Assembly (NCBI RefSeq): GCF_030209755.1
Contig: NZ_JARVRH010000009.1
Location: forward strand, 124,001 to 188,000
Source of the DNA: Arthrobacter sp. efr-133-TYG-118
GTDB taxonomy: Bacteria > Actinomycetota > Actinomycetes > Actinomycetales > Micrococcaceae
Reading direction: 5' to 3'
DNA length: 64,000 nucleotides
The position numbers and the translations under genes were made by a program. Positions 8,268 through 15,696 of the stretch are shown here, in pieces. Each line of letters starts with the position of its first letter. The stretch's first letter is position 1. The notes under the pieces are model-generated. The model saw only the letters and a list, made by a program, of their open reading frames with translations. It had not been told where the DNA came from and did not search any database.

Positions 8268-8328
8268 CCGGACACCCAAAGTCCGGACCACCAAGGGCCC
8301 GGACCACCAGGGCCCGACCACCAAAAGG
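8268..8328. repeat. Four imperfect 15-16 bp tandem repeats between flgN and flgK
   Basis: Units at 8268-8282, 8283-8298, 8299-8313 and 8314-8328 follow the pattern CCGGACCACCAAGGGC with small changes. They fill the gap between the flgN stop and the flgK ribosome-binding site. Length could vary between strains by slippage. Confidence 0.7.
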
Positions 8329-8336
8329 ACAAAGCA

Positions 8337-9758
8337 GTGAGCACATTCGGCGGACTCAACACGGCCTACCTGGGCCTCACCGCGGCGCAGCAAGGCATCA
8401 ACGTTGCCGGACAGAACATCGCCAACGCCGGCACTGACGGGTACACCAGGCAGCGGATCGAGCAATCGGCCGTCGGCGCACCGGCTCGCACCGGCCTCTT
8501 CTCAGCGGGCGCCCAGGCCGGTCAAGGCGTGTCGGTGGACGGGATCGCCCGCCTGGGCAACAGCTTCCTCGATGCCGGGGTGCGCTCCGGCGCCGCCCAG
8601 GCCGGTTACGCCGGGTACCGCTCCACCGAACTCCAGCAACTCGAAGGCTCCCTCAACGAGCCCGGGCCTGCCGGAATATCGACGGCGCTCCAGACTTTCT
8701 GGTCCTCGTGGCAGGGAGTCTCCAACCACCCGGGCGAAGCAGCCCCTGCCGGCGTGCTGCTGCAAGCCGGTACAAGCCTCGCCAATACCGTGTCGGCTGG
8801 CTACAAGGCGTTGGATTCACAGTGGACGCGGATTCGCGGAGAAGCCCAAACTACCGTCGCCACCCTGAATGATGCCGCAGCCCGGGTGGCCGGTTTCAAC
8901 GCAACCATCCGTTCCGTCACAGCCTCAGGTGGCTCCGCCAATGAGATCATCGACGCACGTAACAAGGTGAGTGAAAGCATCGCCTCCCTGGCTGGTGGAA
9001 CTGTCCGGGACAACGCCGACGGCACGGTGGATGTCTTCGTGGGCGGCAACGCCATCGTCTCGGGTACTTCCCACCGCGACCTCACCTTGAGCGGCCAGGC
9101 AAGTATGGGCGGGCCGGGCTACGCGGTGCAGTTGGAATGGGCCGATCGCCCCGGCGTGGCGGTTCCTGTCGACGGCGGAAAGCTCGCCGGCGCCGTATCC
9201 CTCCTTGCTCCCGCCGCGGCCGGAGGCGCGGGGGGCACCATCTCCGAGGCCGCCGATTCCTACAACGCCTTCGCCGCCAAACTCATGAACGACGTCAATG
9301 CCGTGCATCGCACCGGGCAGTCCACCGCGGGCGCCTCAAACCTCGATTTCTTCGCAACCACCCCTGGTGCCCCAGCAGCCCTGTCCCTCAGCGTTGTCCC
9401 GACGAGCGCCGCGGGAATCGCGACCGGCAACCCCGGCTCCGGCGCCCTCGACGGCAAAATCGCGGACGCAGTTGCCCAAATCGGCATCGGGCAAGGATCC
9501 CCTGACGCCTTGTGGTCCGGAATCGTCACAAGAATCGGCACCGCGTCCCAGTCGGCACAGCAGCACCAGCAGCTCGCCGACGCGGCGAGCACTGCCGCCG
9601 TCGGGCAGCGTTCCTCCGGCGCGTCCGTCAGCCTCGACGAGGAGAACATCAGCCTCCTGAGCAACCAGCACGCTTACCAAGCGGCTGCACGGGCCATGAC
9701 GGCCGTGGATGAAGCCCTCGACGTCCTGATCAACCACACCGGATTGGTGGGAAGGTAA
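8337..9758 (+). CDS. flgK: Flagellar hook-associated protein 1 (FlgK)
   Basis: FlgK is the first hook-filament junction protein. A GTG at 8337 preceded by AAAGGAC opens 473 residues. The N-terminus (LNTAYLGLTAAQQGINVAG then QNIANAGTDGYTRQR) is the FlgK rod/hook-type motif, and the C-terminus has the partner helix (SLDEENISLLSNQHAYQAAARAM). The middle is Ala/Gly-rich. It lies 80 bases after flgN and 3 bases before flgL. Confidence 0.95.
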   Translation: MSTFGGLNTAYLGLTAAQQGINVAGQNIANAGTDGYTRQRIEQSAVGAPARTGLFSAGAQAGQGVSVDGIARLGNSFLDAGVRSGAAQAGYAGYRSTELQQLEGSLNEPGPAGISTALQTFWSSWQGVSNHPGEAAPAGVLLQAGTSLANTVSAGYKALDSQWTRIRGEAQTTVATLNDAAARVAGFNATIRSVTASGGSANEIIDARNKVSESIASLAGGTVRDNADGTVDVFVGGNAIVSGTSHRDLTLSGQASMGGPGYAVQLEWADRPGVAVPVDGGKLAGAVSLLAPAAAGGAGGTISEAADSYNAFAAKLMNDVNAVHRTGQSTAGASNLDFFATTPGAPAALSLSVVPTSAAGIATGNPGSGALDGKIADAVAQIGIGQGSPDALWSGIVTRIGTASQSAQQHQQLADAASTAAVGQRSSGASVSLDEENISLLSNQHAYQAAARAMTAVDEALDVLINHTGLVGR

Positions 9759-9761
9759 GCC

Positions 9762-10649
9762 ATGCTGAACCGTGTCACGAACCAAACGATGGCCGCGGCC
9801 GCGCAACTGAACCTGCAGGCGGGGCAGGCCAAGCTCGCCGCACTGCAGGACAAGGCCAGCAACCTCAAGAACATCACCAGGCCCTCGGACGATCCCGCGG
9901 CCACGGCGAACCTCCTCGCCACGAAGAGCCAGCTCAGCGCCGCCGGACAGTATTCGAACAACATCAACGACGGCAATGGCTGGCTGACGACCGCGGACGC
10001 GGCCCTCGGTCAAGCCACCAACATCCTCAACCGGGTCCGAGACCTCACAGTCCAAGCTGCCAACGGTTCGCTGAACAGCACCGCCAAGGAGGCGATCGCC
10101 GTCGAAATCGAAGGCCTCAACAAGGACCTTCTCGCCCAGGCGAACACCCAGTACCTGGGCCGCAACGTCTTCGCTGGAAGTTCCGATTCAGCCGGCGCGT
10201 TCAGCAGCGCCACGCCGCCTGCGTACAACGGAACACAGGGCAGCACGGTAGAACGGCGGATTGACGCAACGCAGACAGTGCGGGTAGACGCCGACGGCGG
10301 TGCGATCTTCGGTGACGGCGCCGGCTCCGTTTTCGCTCTGGTGAGCAACGTCGTCGCCGATATCCGCTCCGGTGCGGATGTCAGCGGCCGTTTGACGGCG
10401 ATCGGTGACAAGATCAAGTCGGTCGTCAACGGACGCGCGGACGTCGGTGCCAGGCAGACCAAGCTCATGCGCGCCCAGGACTCGGTCGATGGGCTGAAGG
10501 CGTCGCTCGACGCACAGCGCTCCGGAATTGAAGACACAGACATCGGAAAGGTTGTCATGGACTTGAAGCTGCAGGAAACCAACTACCAGGTTGCCCTCGC
10601 GGTCACCGCCAAGACGCTCCAGCCCACGCTTATGGATTTCCTCAAATGA
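9762..10649 (+). CDS. flgL: Flagellar hook-associated protein 3 (FlgL)
   Basis: FlgL is the second junction protein, between FlgK and flagellin. The 295-residue product has flagellin-like ends: MLNRVTNQTMAAAAQLNLQ and NITRPSDDPAATAN at the start (the DDP motif typical of FlgL) and IEDTDIGKVVMDLKLQETNYQ near the C-terminus. It follows flgK after 3 bases and overlaps fliW by 4 bases. Confidence 0.95.
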   Translation: MLNRVTNQTMAAAAQLNLQAGQAKLAALQDKASNLKNITRPSDDPAATANLLATKSQLSAAGQYSNNINDGNGWLTTADAALGQATNILNRVRDLTVQAANGSLNSTAKEAIAVEIEGLNKDLLAQANTQYLGRNVFAGSSDSAGAFSSATPPAYNGTQGSTVERRIDATQTVRVDADGGAIFGDGAGSVFALVSNVVADIRSGADVSGRLTAIGDKIKSVVNGRADVGARQTKLMRAQDSVDGLKASLDAQRSGIEDTDIGKVVMDLKLQETNYQVALAVTAKTLQPTLMDFLK

Positions 10650-11032
10650 GCACGGCACAGGCTTCCCGGGAGCTGAGCTTCACCGCGCCCATGCCAGGGC
10701 TTGAAGCCTCTGACGGCTTCGCTTTGCGGGGAATCGACGGAGCCCCCGGGCTCTACGCGATGGAGTCGGCAAGCCCGCGCATCCGCATGTTCCTGGCCGA
10801 GGCCGCGGTTTACGTTCCTGGCTACGCGCCAGCCATCCCCCGCACAACATTGGAGGATCTGGGCCTGGACCGGGCTGAGCTCGCAACCACCCTGGTAGTG
10901 GTCAACCCGACCCCGGAAAGGACCACGGTCAATCTCGCGGCCCCCATCGTGCTGAACCCGGAAACCGGACGTTGCACGCAGCTTCTCCTCGACAGCAAGG
11001 AATACCCCCTCCGGGCCGAGCTGAGCGCCTAA
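10646..11032 (+). CDS. fliW: Flagellar assembly factor FliW
   Basis: FliW binds flagellin and, in Bacillus, also antagonises the translational repressor CsrA so that flagellin synthesis matches export. The 128-residue protein shows the family pattern: PMPGLEASDGFAL near the start, the middle stretch with LGLDRAELATTLVVVNP, and NLAAPIVLNPETGRCTQLLLDSKEYPLR near the end. The ATG overlaps the flgL stop. No csrA gene follows; the next 400 bases are intergenic repeats. Confidence 0.92.
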   Translation: MSTAQASRELSFTAPMPGLEASDGFALRGIDGAPGLYAMESASPRIRMFLAEAAVYVPGYAPAIPRTTLEDLGLDRAELATTLVVVNPTPERTTVNLAAPIVLNPETGRCTQLLLDSKEYPLRAELSA

Positions 11033-11057
11033 GCAACACCCGCTCTGTTAAGACCCC

Positions 11058-11250
11058 GACGCTCGCTCACCTTTGGGCAGTTTCGGGCAGACGCCCGCTC
11101 AGATGATCTGAGCGAGCGTCGCCGCTTTTGGCCGCATATGTGAGCGAGCGTCCCTCCCCCTTTTGTTGAGACACCGACGCTCGCTCACCTTTGGGCCGTT
11201 TCCGGCAGACGCTCGCTCACCTTTGGGCCGTTTCGGGCATACGCTCGCTC
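11058..11250. repeat. Cluster of GACGCTCGCTCA-type intergenic repeats
   Basis: Seven copies of the core GACGCTCGCTC(A) or its complement lie at 11058-11069, 11090-11100, 11110-11120, 11141-11152, 11176-11187, 11208-11219 and about 11240-11250, most followed by CTTTGGGC-CGTTTCGGGC. Copies two and three form a near-perfect 31-bp palindrome (11090-11120) that could end fliW transcription. The array is irregular and partly inverted, so it is a REP-like element, not CRISPR. Confidence 0.7.
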
Positions 11251-11290
11251 GGATGTTCCACCCCGAACCAAAATTGTTTGGTCAAACCAC

Positions 11291-11340
11291 TTGCGTCAAG
11301 GCTTCTCCGCGTCCATACTAAATGAACGTCATTCATTTAG
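11291..11340 (+). promoter_or_regulatory. Promoter with TetR-type palindromic operator upstream of APC permease
   Basis: TTGCGT (11291-11296), 17 bases, then CATACT (11314-11319) make a plausible promoter. A 23-bp palindrome CTAAATGA-ACGTCAT-TCATTTAG (11318-11340) overlaps the -10 and start point. Its size, AT-rich arms and ACGT-like centre resemble TetR-family operators. No TetR gene is in the window near it. Confidence 0.55.
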
Positions 11341-11370
11341 TGACTCCCGTCTCACCGGAGAACAGCCATC

Positions 11371-11430
11371 ATGATCTGCACCACCTACCCGGGCGTCCCA
11401 ACCTCCCCCGCCCGCCATCAGCTTCGATGA
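11371..11430 (+). CDS. Possible 19-codon leader ORF before the APC permease
   Basis: An ATG at 11371 with GGAG about 10 bases upstream opens 19 codons and ends TGA, 30 bases after the operator palindrome and 67 bases before the permease start. It may be a leader peptide or chance. There is no further evidence of translation. Confidence 0.22.
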   Translation: MICTTYPGVPTSPARHQLR

Positions 11431-11497
11431 CCCCACAGACGGCTTTCACTGCATGACCCAGCAACAACCTTCGGCCCATCTAGAAAGAGCCAAGCAC

Positions 11498-13063
11498 ATG
11501 ACTCAAATAACTCGCCCAAGCGCAAGGAAGTCCGTGGAGGCCCACGATCCCGCCGGCACCGAACACGGCATCAGCGGCAAAGGACTCAAGACGGGGCAGC
11601 TGGGGCTCCTCGCCGTCGTCGTCCTTGGTATTTCCTCCGTGGCGCCCGCCTACAGCCTGACCAGCTCACTGGGCCCGGCGGTCAACGCGGTGGGCCTGCA
11701 ACTGCCTGCAATCTTCATTGTCGCCTTCATCCCGATGATCCTCGTCGCATTCGCCTACCGGGAGCTCAACGCAGACTCTCCCGACAGCGGCACCACCTTC
11801 ACATGGGCCACGAAGGCCTTCGGCCCGTTCATCGGATGGATGGGCGGCTGGGGGCTGCTGGCCGCGAACATCATCGTCCTTTCCAACCTGGCAGGCGTCG
11901 CGGTGGACTTCTTCTACCTCTTCCTCGCCCAGGTTTTCGGCAATCCCGATCTTGCCGACCTCACCACCAACAAGGCCTTGAACATCGCCACATGCCTGGC
12001 CTTCGTGGCGCTGGCTGTCTGGGTCAGCTACCGAGGCCTCCACGCCACCAAGCTGGTGCAGTACGCCATGGTGGGATTCCAGGTAGTGGTCTTGGGCGTG
12101 TTCATCGTCATGGCCCTCACCCATGCTTCCTCCGGCGACACCCCCACGGCGATCGCCTTCAGCTGGGACTGGTTCGACCCGACGAAAATCAGCAGCTTCG
12201 AACAGTTCGCTGCCGGCATGTCCCTGGCGGTCTTCGTCTACTGGGGCTGGGATGTCTGCTTGACGGTCAATGAAGAGACCAAGGGCGGCAAAGGCACTGC
12301 CGGCAAGGCCGGAACCACGACGGCGATCGCCGTCCTGGGACTCTACGTCGCAGTGATCGTCGCAACGATGATGGTCGCAGGCGTCGGTGGCGACGGCATC
12401 GGCCTCAACAACCCGGACAACCAGTCCAATATCTTCGCCGCGTTGGCTTCCCCCGTGATGGGTCCCTTGGCCATCTTGATGTCTTTGGCCGTACTCGCAG
12501 GCACAGCGTCGTCCCTGCAGTCCACCATGGCTTCCCCCGCCCGAAGCCTCCTCGCCATGGGTCACTACGGCGCCCTTCCGCAGAAGTTCTCCACCGTGAG
12601 CAAGCGGTTCGGTTCCCCGGGCTATGCAACCATCATTGCCGGGGCTATCTCCGGCGGGTTCTACGCCATCATGAAGGTGGTCAGCGAGAACGTCCTCAAC
12701 GACACCATCCTGGCCCTGGGCTTGATGATCTGCTTCTACTACGGAATGACCGCTTTTGCCTGCGCTTGGTACTTCCGGCACAGCGTGTTCAACAGCGTCC
12801 GCAACTTCTTCATGCGTCTGCTCTTCCCGGTGATCGGTGGCGTCGTTCTGACACTCGTCTTCATCCAGACGGCAGTGGACAGCTGGTCTCCGGACTTCGG
12901 CAGCGGTTCCGAGATCTTCGGCGTCGGCCTCGTGTTCATCATCGGCGTGGGCATTCTGGCCCTCGGAGCAGTCGTCATGGTGATCATGGCCCGCGTCCGC
13001 CCCGGCTTCTTCCGCGGCGAGACCCTCCGGAAAGACACTCCGGCACTCGTGGTTCCCGAGTAG
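11498..13063 (+). CDS. APC-family amino acid permease
   Basis: This is a polytopic inner-membrane amino acid/amine transporter of the amino acid-polyamine-organocation superfamily. The first membrane segments carry GLLAVVVLGISSVAPAYSL and the following LGPAVNAVGLQLPAIFIVAF, typical of actinobacterial APC permeases; about 12 hydrophobic segments are visible. I prefer the ATG at 11498 because AAAGAG precedes it by 9 bases, while the upstream in-frame ATG at 11453 has no ribosome-binding site; this gives 521 residues. The gene stands alone behind a TetR-type operator and ahead of a strong hairpin. The substrate cannot be read from sequence. Confidence 0.85.
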   Translation: MTQITRPSARKSVEAHDPAGTEHGISGKGLKTGQLGLLAVVVLGISSVAPAYSLTSSLGPAVNAVGLQLPAIFIVAFIPMILVAFAYRELNADSPDSGTTFTWATKAFGPFIGWMGGWGLLAANIIVLSNLAGVAVDFFYLFLAQVFGNPDLADLTTNKALNIATCLAFVALAVWVSYRGLHATKLVQYAMVGFQVVVLGVFIVMALTHASSGDTPTAIAFSWDWFDPTKISSFEQFAAGMSLAVFVYWGWDVCLTVNEETKGGKGTAGKAGTTTAIAVLGLYVAVIVATMMVAGVGGDGIGLNNPDNQSNIFAALASPVMGPLAILMSLAVLAGTASSLQSTMASPARSLLAMGHYGALPQKFSTVSKRFGSPGYATIIAGAISGGFYAIMKVVSENVLNDTILALGLMICFYYGMTAFACAWYFRHSVFNSVRNFFMRLLFPVIGGVVLTLVFIQTAVDSWSPDFGSGSEIFGVGLVFIIGVGILALGAVVMVIMARVRPGFFRGETLRKDTPALVVPE

Positions 13064-13093
13064 ACCCCCACGCGGCAAATGCCTTCAGTGCGG

Positions 13094-13140
13094 CAGAAGC
13101 CCTGTCCCGGAATCACCCGGAGCAGGGCTTCTGTTGTGTT
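13094..13140 (+). terminator. Terminator after APC permease
   Basis: A perfect 11-bp stem (13094-13104 with 13123-13133) is followed by TTGTGTTT. It sits 30 bases after the permease stop and separates it from the convergent AMIN-like gene. Confidence 0.75.
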
Positions 13141-13168
13141 TAAGGTGGCTTGCGTTCCGGCGGGCCGC

Positions 13169-13714
13169 TCACCACATGTGGGCAACATCGATCACCAGGC
13201 GCGAACCCGTTCCCGGACCAGCCAACGTGAAGACCCTGAAGGGAAGCCGGGCGCGAAGACCCAGGCCGAGGCTCGTGTATCCCTCGAAGCTGCCCGCGTA
13301 AGCCACCTGCCGGAAGGTCTTGTAGTCCGAGACGTTCGTCAGCTCGTTCTTGTCGGCCGGGTTGTACGTGGCGTTGCCGCCGGAGTTGTAGGCCGGGGCG
13401 TTGACCGTGACTTGGAGGAACGCGTTGCCCCTCAGCTCGACCGGAAGTCCCGAGCCGTCGTGCAGTACCTGTGGAACGTAGCGGATTGAATAGCCGGCAA
13501 CTGCACCGTTCAGGTCGATCACCAGGCGGTCGAAGCAGCTTTGCTGGCCCGTCCTGACATTCACCACTTGTGCCTGGGTCAGCGCCGGGTTGGACTTCGC
13601 CAACGATCCCCACACGATCCCGCAGTACGGCTCCGCGGACGCCGCCCCTGGAGCCACGAGCCCGAGCCCGGCGGCCACTACCAAAGCCGCCAACCACGCA
13701 TGAAACTTTCTCAT
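13169..13714 (-). CDS. Secreted AMIN-like domain protein
   Basis: The 181-residue product has a Sec signal peptide (MRKFHAWLAALVVAAG, cleavage after ASA near residue 27). The mature part resembles the AMIN-like domain seen in actinobacterial cell-surface proteins: FDRLVIDLNG, then YVPQVLHDGSG, LRGNAFLQVTV and the closing SRLVIDVAH strand. AMIN-type domains bind cell-wall glycans, so a cell-envelope role is likely, but no enzymatic domain is attached. Cys residues near positions 31 and 60 could form a disulfide. GGGGAG precedes the ATG. It is a single-gene unit. Confidence 0.75.
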   Translation of the reverse strand: MRKFHAWLAALVVAAGLGLVAPGAASAEPYCGIVWGSLAKSNPALTQAQVVNVRTGQQSCFDRLVIDLNGAVAGYSIRYVPQVLHDGSGLPVELRGNAFLQVTVNAPAYNSGGNATYNPADKNELTNVSDYKTFRQVAYAGSFEGYTSLGLGLRARLPFRVFTLAGPGTGSRLVIDVAHMW

Positions 13715-14087
13715 CTGGGCCCACTCCCCTCGAATACTGAGCGATCCGATACCTCAAGCGTAGGAGCGTCGGGGCCCTTTAAGGAGCTTCGTATCCGCTT
13801 CGGCGCCCAACTGTTAGTGAACCTCGCGAAGGGTCACGAGGACGTGATTCTGCCGCCTGGTTTCCGCGGTTTTACAGGGTTTCGGGGCCGTTTCGCGCCT
13901 CGGTTCGTTATCACGGATAACGACGCCGGATACGTGACCGAGGAGGGGTCGCGAGGTGCGGGTGAAGGGGCCGGTGGCCTGCGTCACGCACGGCAACTTT
14001 TTAGGGGTCTGCAGCGTGCCAAACCCCGGGATTCCGGGAGTCCGGCGGGCATGATCTGCCAAAAGTCTGCTGGGCGTGACATGCAAA
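13715..14087. other. Gene-free stretch with one palindrome
   Basis: I see no convincing gene. The leftmost bases hold the promoter of the AMIN-like gene. A 17-bp palindrome CGTTATC-ACG-GATAACG lies at 13906-13922, far from either flanking start codon. Other reading frames here lack start signals and codon bias. Confidence 0.5.
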
Positions 14088-14133
14088 AGCCCCGCCCGGC
14101 TGGTTTGTTGCTGGATTCCAGTCGGGCGGGGCT
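14088..14133 (-). terminator. Terminator of the DUF4193 gene
   Basis: A perfect 11-bp GC-rich stem (14088-14098 with 14123-14133) is followed on the minus strand by TTTGCAT. It starts 17 bases after the stop of the DUF4193 gene. Confidence 0.75.
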
Positions 14134-14149
14134 GCTTTGCGTAGGGGGT

Positions 14150-14452
14150 TTAGCCTTCGCAGTCGCGGCAGTACTTGAGGCCGTTCTTTTCCAGTGCGAT
14201 CTGCGACCGGTGACGGACCAGGAAGCACGATGAACACGTAAATTCATCGGACTGCTCCGGGACAACGATGACGGTCAGTTCTTCGCCGGACAGATCGGCG
14301 CCCGGAAGGTCAATGCCCTCGGCTGTGTCGTTCTCGTCGATGTCGATGACAGCAGTCTGGGCACCGGAGCCGCGCGACGCCTGAAGGGCCTCAAGCGATT
14401 CGGCGGGAGACTCTTCTTCGGTCTTGCGTGGGGCGTCGTAATCGGTAGCCAT
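14150..14452 (-). CDS. DUF4193 family protein with zinc-ribbon-like cysteines
   Basis: This 100-residue acidic protein belongs to the actinobacterial DUF4193 family, which is nearly universal in the phylum and of unknown function. The N-terminal half is Glu/Asp-rich and probably disordered; the C-terminal half holds CSSC near residue 73 and CRDC near residue 96, a zinc-ribbon arrangement, with the conserved FLVRHRSQIA between them. No membrane segment is seen. It is transcribed alone and closed by its own terminator. Confidence 0.85.
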   Translation of the reverse strand: MATDYDAPRKTEEESPAESLEALQASRGSGAQTAVIDIDENDTAEGIDLPGADLSGEELTVIVVPEQSDEFTCSSCFLVRHRSQIALEKNGLKYCRDCEG

Positions 14453-14566
14453 TGTTGTGGTTCACTTTCGTTGCTGCATAGTGCCATTTCAGGCACCTCA
14501 GTGAAGCAGTTTAGGGCATAGTACACGCCATCAACGAATAGTGTGTTCAACAAGACATTTGGCCAC

Positions 14567-14597
14567 GTTAAAACCCCGGAATCCCGGGGGTTTTAAC
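14567..14597. terminator. Bidirectional terminator hairpin
   Basis: An 11-bp perfect inverted repeat, GTTAAAACCCC with GGGGTTTTAAC (14567-14577 and 14587-14597), has A/T-rich outer arms that act as U-tracts in both directions. It touches the stop codon of the small gene to its right. Confidence 0.7.
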
Positions 14598-14773
14598 TAC
14601 TCAGCTGCACGGATTTTCCGCGCCTGGGCGTCGGCGATGGCTACACCGCTGAGGGCCGGGAGCCAGCCGTACCGGGTGGTTTCAGTGGCTCCGGAGGCCC
14701 CCAGCTCGGCGGCGTCGTAGAAGTAGGCAGCTTCGATCCAGGCGCTCACCTTGGACATGATGGATACGATCAT
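14597..14773 (-). CDS. Small conserved-looking protein, 58 residues
   Basis: An ATG at 14773 (or at 14758, MSKVSAWIEAAYFYDAAEL) opens a frame ending TAG at 14597. The composition is protein-like, with a helix containing WIEAAYFYDAAELG and a middle GATETTRYGWLPALSG, and third-position GC matches local genes. The stop falls exactly at a terminator hairpin. There is no clear ribosome-binding site. I do not recognise the family. Confidence 0.5.
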   Translation of the reverse strand: MIVSIMSKVSAWIEAAYFYDAAELGASGATETTRYGWLPALSGVAIADAQARKIRAAE

Positions 14774-14829
14774 GCGGACACGCTATCGAGGCCGCGTTCA
14801 GGACCCGTTTCCGGTCTGTCACGGCTGTG

Positions 14830-15696
14830 TTAAATGATCCTGTACCCCAGTATCCGCGTGCCGCCGTCGTCGTCGCCGTCATCCGGCGCCGCGTGAATCA
14901 ACACCCCGGATTCATCCGCCGTGACGGCGACCGGGTTCCGTGTGATGACATGGCCGGCACCGCTGAACACGCCGATCGGCACGTCCCACCTGATCCTTTG
15001 CCGTAACGGTTCCACCAGGGCCAGTCCCCCGAGTTCAAGGGCAGTGCCATCGGCCTGCGGCAACAGGGAAATCCCGCTGCACAGCAGGAGGCCCGGCCCC
15101 AGGAGCTGGGCATCCTGGTAGTCGACGAAGTGGCCGGGATTCTCCCACTGATCCACCAGGCGGCCTTCCGTATCCCAGGTGAAGAGCTGCCGGGAACCCC
15201 AGCTTCCGCCGAACACCAGGTCCAATCCAGGGTCGCGGAGGATCCAACCGATGTGGTCATCCACGCGGAACCGCTCGCGGACCTCGAAGCTGTGCGGATC
15301 GATCGTATAGACGATGCTTCTGCTCGCGGCGCGGTACTCAGCGACGGAAACCCACACGTGGTCGCCGTCGAAATCGATACCGCCCGGGTGGTAGACGCTG
15401 CCTGCGCCGACCGGGATATCGCGGATCAATTCGCCGCCCTCGCCGAGGACGAAGACGTGCCCGCTCCCCCGCCCGGGAGTGCGCAGCGCAGGATCCGCCG
15501 CTGGGCGCGGCGCTTCGAGGATCTCAACCGACGACAAGAACGTCAGCCCTTTGGCGAAGGCCATTCCCTGCGGGTGGTGCGTCGGAAAGTCGAGGGAGAT
15601 CTCCTCAACCAGTTCGAAGCGGCTCCGCCGGTCAAGGCCGGAAATAGTGTCGGCGAGCGGAGTTAGGGGAGATGTCTCATTTGCCGGCGTCGGCAT
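14830..15696 (-). CDS. DUF6454-type beta-propeller-like protein
   Basis: The start at 15696 (MPTPANETSPLTPLAD) gives 288 residues and overlaps the upstream GDPD-IMPase gene by 20 bases; the longer frame would lie inside that gene. The sequence has repeated strand-loop units (GMAFAKGLTFLSSV, GSVYHPGGIDFDGDHVWVSVAE, DDHIGWILRDPGLDLVFGGSWGSR) resembling beta-propeller or lyase-like sheets, and it looks like proteins annotated DUF6454. No signal peptide is visible, so it is probably cytoplasmic. Being last in the Ugp-like operon, it may act on the imported phosphodiester or its product; this is inference only. Confidence 0.6.
   Translation of the reverse strand: MPTPANETSPLTPLADTISGLDRRSRFELVEEISLDFPTHHPQGMAFAKGLTFLSSVEILEAPRPAADPALRTPGRGSGHVFVLGEGGELIRDIPVGAGSVYHPGGIDFDGDHVWVSVAEYRAASRSIVYTIDPHSFEVRERFRVDDHIGWILRDPGLDLVFGGSWGSRQLFTWDTEGRLVDQWENPGHFVDYQDAQLLGPGLLLCSGISLLPQADGTALELGGLALVEPLRQRIRWDVPIGVFSGAGHVITRNPVAVTADESGVLIHAAPDDGDDDGGTRILGYRII

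Noticed and set aside
11058-11250. CRISPR-like array
   Set aside because: Repeats are about 12 bp, unevenly spaced and partly inverted, with repeated rather than unique spacers.
11666-13078. 470-codon minus-strand frame rich in Asp, Glu, His and Gly
   Set aside because: Antisense to the APC permease; the composition is the complement of membrane-segment codons.
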